The notes below the pieces were generated by a model, which worked only from the letters and a program-made list of their open reading frames with translations, ran no database searches and was not told the origin of the DNA. A program made the position numbers and the translations under genes. Of a DNA stretch of 64,000 bases, positions 60,191-64,000 are shown one piece after another; within the stretch, counting starts at the first letter, position 1, and every line of letters begins with the position of its first letter. The stretch is from Bimastos eiseni (taxonomy: Eukaryota > Annelida > Clitellata > Crassiclitellata > Lumbricidae): positions 35,298,371 to 35,362,370 of the forward strand of contig OY365814.1 of NCBI GenBank assembly GCA_959347315.1, in the 5' to 3' direction.

Positions 60191-62624
60191 CATTTTCATC
60201 ATTTCTAAGACTATTGATTGATTTGTTGATTCAGTTCATCGATCGAGATAATAGTCATCACATCCGAGCGACTACGTGTAGTGTGTGATTTAGGAATTTA
60301 GACGTATTTATATTCTGCAGAATTGCTTTCTCAGCTATTTAAGAAATGCTGTTAGCTTGTTTTAACATTGATCTGATCGTGTGTATGCGTGTGTCACAGA
60401 GATCAGTCAACTGAGCGTGATGACCGACTTCAAGGAGGACACAACACAATCACCTGCAAATCAATCAACCGTGAAATCGTTCGAAGTGGAGGACTCATTC
60501 TACTCTGTGACTATGTGGTATCTGCTGAGCATTATTATCACTAACCAAAGATCACCACCACCATTACCACTCTCCTCATCATCATCATCACCTCAATTGT
60601 CATCATATAAATAATGAGTTCTTGGTAGTCGAGTATGATGACATTGAGATTCCATTAGATTGATAATGCCATGGCTTCTGGTTGATGTAGTCTCTAACTG
60701 TTTCATAGCCATCAGATTACGTCCTATCCACATTCTTCTCCATTAGATTGATAATGTCATGGCTTTTGGTTGATGCAGTTTCTAACTATTTCATAGCCAT
60801 CAGATTAGATCATATCCACATTCTTCTCCATTAGATTGATAATGTCATGGCTTCTGGTGGATGCAGTCTCTAACTGTTTCATAGCCATCAGATTATGTCC
60901 TATCCACATTCTTCTCCATTAGATTGACAATGTCATGGCTTCTGGTTGATGCAGTTTCTAACTGTTTCATAGCCATCAGATTAGATCATATCCACATTCT
61001 TCTCCATTAGATTGATAATGTCATGGCTTCTGGTGGATGCAGTCTCTAACTGTTTCATAGCCATCATATTACGTCCTATCCACATTCTTTTCCATTAGAT
61101 TGATAATGTCATGGCTTCTTGTTGATGTATTTTCTAACTGTTTGATAGCCATCAAATTATGTCCTATCTACATTCTTCTCCATTAGATTGATAATGTCAT
61201 GGCTTCTGGTTGATGTAGTTTCTAACTGTTTGATAGCCATCAAATTATGTCCTATCTACATTCTTCTCCATTAGATTGATAATGTCATGGCTTCTGGTTG
61301 ATGTAGTTTCTAACTGTTTGATGGCCATCAGATTATGTCCTATCTACATTCTTCTACATTAGATTGATGATGCCATGGCTTCTGGTTGATGTAGTCTCCA
61401 ACTGTTTGATGGCCATCAGATTATGTCCTATCTACATTCTTCTCCATTAGATTGATGATGCCATGGCTTCTGGTTGATGTAGTCTCCAACTGTTTGATGG
61501 CCATCAGATTATGTCCTATCCGAATTCTTCTCCGGTCGATTGTTAAGTCGCTTCCAACTGGTATTTGATACGCATACCTATTGCCTGAACAGAAGTTAGA
61601 CATGCTGCTATAGCTGCTTATAAGGGAAGAGATTCCATTCAATGTCCTTTTGCTTGAACAATCTGTGATAGATGATGCTGATGATGATGATGAGGAGATT
61701 GAGGAATGATGACAATGTTTATGATGATGATGTAGAGGAGGATGGAGAGTGATGATGACATGGTGATGATGATGATGATGATGATGATGAGGTGATGAAT
61801 CATGATGATGCGTTTGTTATGCTATAGTGTGAGAATCTGACAGATGCTGAGCACATGACTTGGATTATCATAAACCATGTCTACGACCTCATTCGACTTT
61901 CTCTTGAACCACCTGTTCAAGACTTTGTCAGGTTAGTCTGTCTCTCTCTTTCAGTCTAATTTCTCTTTCTCTCTTCATCTCCTCTTACTTCTTTTCCTTC
62001 TCTTCCTGTCTTCCTCCTCTTTCTCCTCTCCCTCCTCTTCCCTCTGTCTACAACCATTCAACTTTCTCTTGAACCACCCGTTCAAGACTTTGTCAGGTTA
62101 GTCTGTCTCTGTCTTTCAGTGTAATTTCTCTTTGTTTCTCTCTTCTTCTCCTCTTACTCCTTCTCTTCCTGCTTCCATCCTCATCCTCCTCTTCCCTCTG
62201 TTTCTCTTCCTCTTCTCCTTCGCCTTCCTTCTCGTATTCCTTCCATCCTCCTCCTCTTCTCTCTGTTTCTCCTCTTCCCTCTGTTTCTCCTCCTCCCTCT
62301 GTTTCTCCTCTTCCTCCTCTTTCATCTGTCTCTCCTCTTCTTCCTTCCCTCTCCCTCCTCCTTATCCTCTTCCGTCTGCTTCTCCTCCTCTGTCTCTGTG
62401 TGCTTATAGAGCATCATAGATACTTGTGTGTAAGAGAAACCAAGAGATGAAATTCTCATTCTTTTGTGTTATTAGAGACAGGTGATGATGATCAACTGGA
62501 ACTCTTACAGTCTACAGATGCCATAGATCTGTTTCTCTTATCTTTCAGTGCAATCCATCGTAATTCTGCAGCCAGTGGATTATTCATTCAGGCAATTCAC
62601 TCTCGATGTGAACATCTGAGTCTG
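36890..62624 (+). CDS. HTT: huntingtin, coding exons 1-34 (3' part beyond window)
   Basis: Very large HEAT-repeat scaffold protein of vesicle transport, autophagy and mitotic-spindle functions in animals. 34 exons join to 1930 codons with no phase conflict, ending in phase 0; human HTT has 3144 residues. Landmarks: N17-like start [164 protein letters not shown]. Each matches human HTT in order. Exon 3 is 121 bases as in human. No polyglutamine. Introns 5 and 11 read as GC-AG. Many introns open with repeats copied from the exon-intron junction. Exons 35 onward lie downstream of the window. Confidence 0.97.
37190..37480. repeat. dispersed repeat in HTT intron 1
   Basis: Second copy of the repeat at 26460-26900, same orientation: shares TATTAAAATTAGCTCAGC, CTTCAGATGATGTAAATG and GCGAATTGTGAAATT. 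Confidence 0.7.
38166..38252 (+). CDS. HTT: HTT exon 2
   Basis: Acceptor AAAACAG; 87 bases; encodes [18 protein letters not shown], matching human PKKELSATKKDRVNHC. Donor CTCAG|GTAAGT. The intron opens with a 74-bp tandem array. Confidence 0.92.
38253..39085 (+). repeat. 74-bp minisatellite at the start of HTT intron 2
   Basis: About eleven copies of a 73-75-bp unit containing CAATCTCAGTTAGCTAGTCT, TGCCAATAGCATTTCTCTGT and CATTTGCAGCAACATTGC. The CAATCTCAG...TCTTGCCAATAGC part resembles the exon 2 end and donor GAATCTCAG|GTAAGTCTTGCC. Each unit also holds TTTCAG and TTTGCAG acceptor-like words. Confidence 0.93.
39198..39318 (+). CDS. HTT: HTT exon 3
   Basis: 121 bases, the same length as human exon 3. 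Encodes [13 protein letters not shown] and [16 protein letters not shown], nearly identical to human; phase 2 to 0. Confidence 0.97.
39954..40093 (+). CDS. HTT: HTT exon 4
   Basis: Acceptor TTTTGCTCAG. Encodes [19 protein letters not shown] and [18 protein letters not shown], covering human exons 4 and 5 material. Donor TGCAG|GTCAAC. Confidence 0.97.
40190..40385 (+). repeat. purine-rich GAGGAGAGGAACAAGGAGAA repeat, HTT intron 4
   Basis: A degenerate A/G tract that becomes an 18-bp tandem repeat (GAAGAGGGAGGAGAGGAACA) from about 40295 to 40385. Confidence 0.8.
40531..40669 (+). CDS. HTT: HTT exon 5, GC donor
   Basis: Encodes [20 protein letters not shown] and [13 protein letters not shown], ending DIEAK. 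The next bases are GCAACT; joining at this GC site to MLLKSF of exon 6 aligns without gap to human EIKVLLKAF. A GT donor further on would add residues from a (CTGT)n repeat. Confidence 0.9.
40680..40975 (+). repeat. pyrimidine-rich tract and (CTGT)n, HTT intron 5
   Basis: (TCTG)n at 40697-40735 starts 27 bases after the GC donor. A CT-rich stretch at 40800-40960 runs up to the exon 6 acceptor. Confidence 0.85.
40988..41129 (+). CDS. HTT: HTT exon 6
   Basis: Acceptor TTTTGTGTAG. Encodes [28 protein letters not shown] and WLLNVLL as in human. Donor CTAG|GTGATA, phase 1. Confidence 0.95.
41180..42320 (+). repeat. 1.1-kb minisatellite in HTT intron 6
   Basis: About 75 interspersed copies of 15-16-bp variants such as CCAAAGCCTCATTA, CCAAAACATCATTCC and CCAAAGCCTCAATG. 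All three + frames stay open for hundreds of codons because the units lack stops; the repeat protein this implies is an artefact. Confidence 0.95.
42523..42713 (+). CDS. HTT: HTT exon 7
   Basis: Encodes [20 protein letters not shown], then LRHLLSHL and [12 protein letters not shown]; human has [20 protein letters not shown] and LKGSFG. Donor ATCAAG|GTCAGG; copies of this junction follow in the intron. Confidence 0.93.
42711..42890 (+). repeat. 38-bp repeats copied from the exon 7 donor
   Basis: The junction ATCAAG|GTCAGGGATATTT recurs as CAAGGTTAGGGATAATT (42749), AAAGGTCAGGGATATTTC (42786) and CAAGGTCAGAGATATTTC (42824), each followed by CTATCAGAGATCTGTAGAGG. About four and a half copies, all with a GT donor core. 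Confidence 0.9.
43259..43442 (+). CDS. HTT: HTT exon 8
   Basis: Encodes [20 protein letters not shown] and LEALHQLL, matching human QDHNVVTGALELLQQL. Donor CGAGG|GTAGGA, phase 1. Confidence 0.93.
43485..43552. mobile_element. 68-bp hairpin, very short MITE, HTT intron 8
   Basis: GGGGCCATCCACATATTACG and its complement CGTAATATATGGATGGCCCC flank a short loop. It starts 42 bases after the exon 8 donor. Confidence 0.8.
43650..43835 (+). repeat. 63-bp tandem repeat before the HTT exon 9 acceptor
   Basis: Three copies containing GTGCAACCAGGGTCTTTGCT, TTTTTTATAG and GCTGAGCAATATAACTCCAC. Each copy carries a polypyrimidine-AG word resembling an acceptor, just upstream of the true acceptor at 43845. 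Confidence 0.88.
43846..44628 (+). CDS. HTT: HTT exon 9, large disordered exon
   Basis: 783 bases. Begins [13 protein letters not shown] and is Ser/Glu/Asp-rich for about 190 residues, corresponding to the disordered region between the first HEAT blocks that carries the protease sites in human huntingtin. It ends in folded sequence: [17 protein letters not shown] and [16 protein letters not shown]. Donor GCAG|GTATTC. Confidence 0.95.
45116..45280 (+). CDS. HTT: HTT exon 10
   Basis: Encodes [20 protein letters not shown] and [15 protein letters not shown]; human [21 protein letters not shown]. A partial copy of its start (GGAGAGCTGCA) lies upstream at about 45038. Confidence 0.95.
45498..45548. 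repeat. (TA)n microsatellite, HTT intron 10
   Basis: About 24 TA dinucleotides with one TT interruption. Confidence 0.95.
45759..45958 (+). CDS. HTT: HTT exon 11, GC donor
   Basis: Encodes [20 protein letters not shown] and ends NTYWLVK. The donor is AAG|GCAGGT: cutting at GC keeps VELLELL of exon 12 in frame (human YWLVRTELLETL), whereas the GT four bases later breaks the frame. Confidence 0.9.
46318..46422 (+). CDS. HTT: HTT exon 12
   Basis: 35 codons, phase 0 to 0: [20 protein letters not shown] then [10 protein letters not shown]. Human [20 protein letters not shown]. Confidence 0.92.
46734..46834 (+). CDS. HTT: HTT exon 13
   Basis: Encodes [20 protein letters not shown] and [13 protein letters not shown]. 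Donor TGCGG|GTGATC, after which an array of TCTCTTCTCTTTCA starts within a few bases. Confidence 0.95.
46840..47000 (+). repeat. 15-bp TCTCTTCTCTTTCA array, HTT intron 13
   Basis: About eleven head-to-tail copies starting six bases after the exon 13 donor. Confidence 0.92.
47275..47557 (+). CDS. HTT: HTT exon 14
   Basis: Encodes [20 protein letters not shown] through [18 protein letters not shown], matching human VPKLFY...DPVVAVA...LSRVIAAVSHELI. Donor ACC|GTGAGT. Confidence 0.95.
48022..48212 (+). CDS. HTT: HTT exon 15
   Basis: Encodes [20 protein letters not shown] and NAWGCCPF; human [20 protein letters not shown]. Then a Ser-rich stretch. Donor GGAAG|GTTCAC. Confidence 0.93.
48226..48300 (-). 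mobile_element. CR1-like LINE 3' tail, reverse orientation, HTT intron 15
   Basis: CATTCATTCATTCATTTATT then AATTTATATAGTGCCCTTTT is the complement of the LINE tail seen at 1140-1185 (GCGCTATATAAATT plus (GAAT)n). Confidence 0.65.
48399..48664. mobile_element. probable hAT-type MITE, HTT intron 15
   Basis: Left GGCAGAGGTGTCGAAGGTTT and right CTCTTTGACACCCCTACCCTG are imperfect inverted repeats in the CAG-ending hAT style, with GGCGGGCCA/TGGCCCGCAGGCC inside. No clean 8-bp duplication found. Confidence 0.55.
49112..49290 (+). CDS. HTT: HTT exon 16
   Basis: Acceptor TTTTTGTTAAG. Encodes [11 protein letters not shown] and [19 protein letters not shown]; human PLDLSAHQDALILAGNLLA. Phase 2 to 1. 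Confidence 0.92.
49774..49903 (+). CDS. HTT: HTT exon 17
   Basis: Encodes [20 protein letters not shown] and [20 protein letters not shown]; human [20 protein letters not shown]. Confidence 0.93.
50218..50453 (+). CDS. HTT: HTT exon 18
   Basis: Encodes [34 protein letters not shown] and an Ala/Gly/Ser linker; human VINICAHVLDD...PPSLSPIRRKGK. Confidence 0.92.
50715..50839 (+). CDS. HTT: HTT exon 19
   Basis: Encodes [20 protein letters not shown] and [16 protein letters not shown]; human SYLKLHDVLKATHANYK. The donor sequence CCAACTACAAG|GTCAGT is repeated about 28 times in the intron that follows. Confidence 0.93.
50822..51410 (+). repeat. 21-bp minisatellite copied from the exon 19 donor
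   Basis: About 28 copies of CTCCAACTACAAGGTCAGTTA. The first copy is the end of exon 19 itself plus the donor; most later copies keep AAG|GTCAGT intact. Confidence 0.96.
51708..51893 (+). CDS. HTT: HTT exon 20
   Basis: 62 codons, phase 0: [36 protein letters not shown] and VLCVQQ; human QLLKTL follows in the next exon. Its 3' end and donor are duplicated downstream at about 52009-52035. Confidence 0.95.
51865..52110 (+). repeat. duplication of the exon 20 end plus donor
   Basis: GCATCAGTCTTGTGTGTTCA with CAGGTGAGTCATCTCTTCTG and about 90 further intron bases recur from 52009 (TTTAGCAG|GTGAGT). Two diverged copies, about 140 bases apart. Confidence 0.92.
52188..52426 (+). CDS. HTT: HTT exon 21
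   Basis: Encodes [20 protein letters not shown], then [20 protein letters not shown]; human LLKTLFGTNLASQFD and GLYHYCFMAPYTHFTQAL. Confidence 0.95.
52679..52754 (+). CDS. HTT: HTT exon 22
   Basis: Encodes [20 protein letters not shown], a basic segment placed like human WFDVLQKVSTQLKTN. Least conserved of the exons; support is from splice sites and phase (2 to 0). Confidence 0.8.
52816..53510. mobile_element. hAT-type MITE with perfect 8-bp duplication, HTT intron 22
   Basis: Ends are TAGAGCTGTACTGATTAATT and its partial complement (ATCAGTATAGCTCTA). Flanks CCATCATC at 52808-52815 and 53511-53518 are identical. No transposase. Same family as 63004-63797. Confidence 0.92.
53815..53976 (+). 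CDS. HTT: HTT exon 23
   Basis: Acceptor TTTTCTGAG. Encodes [20 protein letters not shown] and [20 protein letters not shown], nearly identical to human. Phase 0 to 0. Confidence 0.95.
54364..54419 (+). CDS. HTT: HTT exon 24
   Basis: 56 bases: [18 protein letters not shown] (human FIGFVLKQFEYIEVGQF). The junction GCCAGATCAG|GTAACAATAATT is the source sequence of the 21-bp array that follows. Confidence 0.95.
54411..54835 (+). repeat. 21-bp minisatellite copied from the exon 24 donor
   Basis: About 20 copies of CCAGATCAGGTAATGATAATT. The first copy is exon 24 end plus donor. The core ATCAG|GTAATG is kept in most copies. Confidence 0.96.
55230..55378 (+). CDS. HTT: HTT exon 25
   Basis: Encodes [20 protein letters not shown] and [20 protein letters not shown]; human [22 protein letters not shown]. 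Phase 2 to 1. Confidence 0.96.
55390..56545 (+). repeat. 1.15-kb TG-rich minisatellite, HTT intron 25
   Basis: About 35 copies of a 30-33-bp unit TGTTGATATGTCAATATGTG plus TGTTGTGACGAG. It fills nearly the whole intron. Confidence 0.95.
56559..56695 (+). CDS. HTT: HTT exon 26
   Basis: Encodes [20 protein letters not shown], then [20 protein letters not shown]; human [20 protein letters not shown]. Confidence 0.96.
57154..57270 (+). CDS. HTT: HTT exon 27
   Basis: 39 codons: [20 protein letters not shown], then [19 protein letters not shown]; human [20 protein letters not shown]. Phase 0 to 0. The following intron holds a LINE fragment. Confidence 0.96.
57370..58010 (+). mobile_element. LINE reverse-transcriptase fragment in HTT intron 27
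   Basis: Frames spell SPGPDDI-like, then [17 protein letters not shown] (57748-57798), [18 protein letters not shown] and the FKGVN block, typical of Jockey/CR1-type RT. It breaks off before the YADD motif; stops and frame changes present. It ends just before the exon 28 acceptor. Confidence 0.85.
58048..58170 (+). CDS. HTT: HTT exon 28
   Basis: 41 codons: [20 protein letters not shown] and [15 protein letters not shown]; human [20 protein letters not shown]. Confidence 0.93.
58355..58608 (+). CDS. HTT: HTT exon 29
   Basis: Encodes [20 protein letters not shown], then [16 protein letters not shown]; human [20 protein letters not shown]. Donor GCAAG|GTCATC, phase 2. Confidence 0.93.
58887..59029 (+). 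CDS. HTT: HTT exon 30
   Basis: Encodes [20 protein letters not shown] and [20 protein letters not shown]; human RFLLQLVGILLEDIV and [20 protein letters not shown]. Confidence 0.95.
59100..59510 (+). repeat. degenerate TTTCTTTAATTGGG repeat, HTT intron 30
   Basis: About 25 imperfect copies of a 13-17-bp T-rich unit. Confidence 0.85.
59726..59972 (+). CDS. HTT: HTT exon 31
   Basis: Encodes [20 protein letters not shown], then [20 protein letters not shown] and [10 protein letters not shown]; human [20 protein letters not shown] and WWAEVQQTPKR. The intron begins with (CT)n/(CTGT)n. Confidence 0.95.
59975..60190 (+). repeat. (CT)n and (CTGT)n microsatellite, HTT intron 31
   Basis: Starts at the donor itself (GAG|GTCTCTTTCTTTCTC) and alternates TC and TCTG runs. 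Confidence 0.95.
60400..60517 (+). CDS. HTT: HTT exon 32
   Basis: Acceptor GTGTCACAG. Encodes [15 protein letters not shown] then [16 protein letters not shown]; human NREIVRRGALILFCDYV. Phase 2 to 0; donor GTG|GTATCT. Confidence 0.95.
60645..61545 (+). repeat. 88-bp tandem repeat, about ten copies, HTT intron 32
   Basis: The unit holds CATTAGATTGATAATGTCAT, GGCTTCTGGTTGATGTAGT, TAACTGTTTCATAGCCATCA and TCCTATCCACATTCTTCTC. Successive starts at 60741, 60829, 60917 and 61005 are exactly 88 bases apart. Confidence 0.95.
61828..61931 (+). CDS. HTT: HTT exon 33
   Basis: Encodes [20 protein letters not shown], then [14 protein letters not shown]; human [20 protein letters not shown]. Its last 45 bases and the donor are duplicated at 62047-62096. 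Confidence 0.95.
61886..62140 (+). repeat. duplication of the exon 33 end plus donor
   Basis: The last 45 bases of exon 33, donor TCAG|GTTAGT and about 45 following bases recur at 62047-62140 with a few changes (GTTCAAGACTTTGTCAGGTT identical). CT-rich (TCTTCC)n fills the rest to 62400. Confidence 0.93.
62549..62624 (+). CDS. HTT: HTT exon 34 (last in window)
   Basis: Acceptor TTATCTTTCAG. Encodes [20 protein letters not shown]; human [20 protein letters not shown]. Donor CTG|GTCAGT, phase 0. No later exon is seen before 64000. Confidence 0.96.
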
Positions 62625-64000
62625 GTCAGTTTTCAGTTCTTTCTGGAAATTAGGATGAACAAAATAGAAGAATTCATTTCGTCAATTGACTGAGCAGTGT
62701 CTGTTGTCTTGTCTGTCTGAGCCACAATTCTGACAGAATGTGGTAGTGGAGGAGGAGTAGGAGCCACACGCTGTATCGTGGATTGGACGATTCCATTTAA
62801 CACAATTTCTTTGCACGCGTGCCTCTCCCCCCAAGCTGTTTCCGGGGAATTTAGTACTAGCAATAAGCTGGTAAGTTAATGGCACTGGCCCTCTATTCTG
62901 TGGGGTTCTTGGAATTCATCCACGACCAGTTCAGAGATGAAAATGAGAACCTCTTTTATCTTCCCCATGGGGTATGGAGCTTTACTAGACTTTGTAATGA
63001 TAGCAGAGCTGTACCGATATCGCTTTTTGCCGATTATTGCCGATTATTCAATTGCTGATTCCCAATTATTTAGCCAATTATTTAGCCGATTATTTAGCCG
63101 AATATTTCATTGTGTTTCCCTAAATGTCCGGTTCCAAAGATAGCTCCTACTGCTACTACCTATTGTTGTAATACAAGCAAACACTTGCTCCATAGGAGAT
63201 GTATGCATGTAGTTGGGGACTAATCCTAGGCAGGCAATACAGATTAGACACACCGCCCGCCGTCGAACTGTGCCCAGGGTAATTAAAGGCCAAGGAACAG
63301 CTGGCCTATTCACAGCCACCCATCTAGTCTCAACCTCTCAGGCGACTGAAATGTTTCGGGGAGATCTGATTGGCAGCTAGCATGTATTCGTTAGGCATGC
63401 CTTCACGATGTACATTCATCGGTTTCTCTGTTTAATTGGCCAGCCGTTCCTTGGCTTGAATTGGCCAGCCATTCCTTGGCCCATAAGCAGGCACTATGAC
63501 TCACTCTGCACAAGGCCTATGTGGACACGTTCTCACGGTCTATAGTAGCACACTGGGTGGTCTCACCACTGGTCTGAAGAAGCCATTGGCTCGACGACAC
63601 GATATGGGAACGGAACAAAATGCCGTCCTTCACAGACTCAGTGATGTTGCTGTCGTCATTTTGCTTTTATAGACTGAAAATAGTATTAAAAAATAATTTT
63701 TAATATTGGCGCCAATTATCTTGCCGATATCCAATATTGCCGATATCTCTATAATCAGCCCGATTAATCGGCCGACCGATTAATCAGTACAGCTCTAAAG
63801 GATAGTACTTCGTAACGACTGTGAATGATGAGCTCCGCGCATGGAACCTCTCTCCTCTGCAACAGCCGCTGAAAGTGTAAGTGTATTGTTGGGACTAGCA
63901 TGTGCCTCCGACCGACATGACCTCTTAGTACCTCGGACTTTGACAACTTCTTCCAAATACCGTGTTTATGCGTCTGTTGGTCCATTGCCTTGGAATGATA
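62625..64000. other. HTT: HTT intron 34 (start) and window end
   Basis: No exon with HTT homology seen. Mostly occupied by the MITE at 63004-63797. Confidence 0.6.
63004..63797. mobile_element. hAT-type MITE, second copy of the AGAGCTGTAC family
   Basis: Starts CAGAGCTGTACCGATATCG and ends ATTAATCAGTACAGCTCTA. Flanks AATGATAG (62996-63003) and AAGGATAG (63798-63805) match 7/8. Inside the ends are arrays of GCCGATTATT and similar. No coding capacity. Confidence 0.88.

Noticed and set aside
60645..61545. 88-bp regular repeats considered as CRISPR or rRNA spacer
   Set aside because: No spacers, no rRNA sequence nearby; it is a simple tandem repeat in HTT intron 32.
62466..62548. Possible extra exon encoding [14 protein letters not shown]
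   Set aside because: Exon 33 ends PPVQDFV and human continues directly with [11 protein letters not shown], matched by the acceptor at 62548. The upstream frame does not fit the phase.

Overview
This is eukaryotic nuclear DNA, very probably from an invertebrate animal. It is AT-rich, its genes are split by spliceosomal introns, and it is full of transposons, microsatellites and minisatellites. Two of the three protein genes have clear vertebrate orthologues with matching exon junctions. The species cannot be fixed from the sequence. The retrotransposon type (Ty3/Gypsy with integrase ahead of reverse transcriptase) was first described in deuterostomes, which fits but does not prove a deuterostome host.

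Layout. 1-1185: 3' part of a dead CR1/Jockey-like LINE. 2361-2965: a foldback (hairpin) repeat. 4124-7594: the 3' part of a death-domain gene (+ strand, three exons seen), with a hAT-type MITE in its last intron. 7818-14493: a young Gmr1-like Ty3/Gypsy retrotransposon with near-identical LTRs and a 5-bp target duplication. 14661-21419: a palindromic hAT-like element that has itself received three insertions. 21428-23934: upstream region of the next gene. 23935-27658: a complete five-exon orthologue of CREBRF (bZIP regulator; REPTOR in flies), 503 codons. 27659-36880: 3' UTR and intergenic DNA with several transposons. 36890 to beyond the window: the huntingtin gene (HTT). Its first 34 coding exons are readable (1930 codons in unbroken phase, about the first 60% of the protein); the rest lies downstream.

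The three genes are unrelated in pathway: death-domain signalling, stress/TOR-linked transcription control, and the HEAT-repeat scaffold huntingtin. They simply sit head-to-tail on the + strand.

Most unusual is the structure of the HTT introns. At six or more 5' splice sites the start of the intron is a tandem array or duplication whose unit carries the exon end plus the splice donor, so the intron opens with a series of decoy donors. Three introns (one in CREBRF, two in HTT) appear to use GC-AG instead of GT-AG sites. The HTT N-terminus keeps the N17-like helix but has no polyglutamine or polyproline tract.
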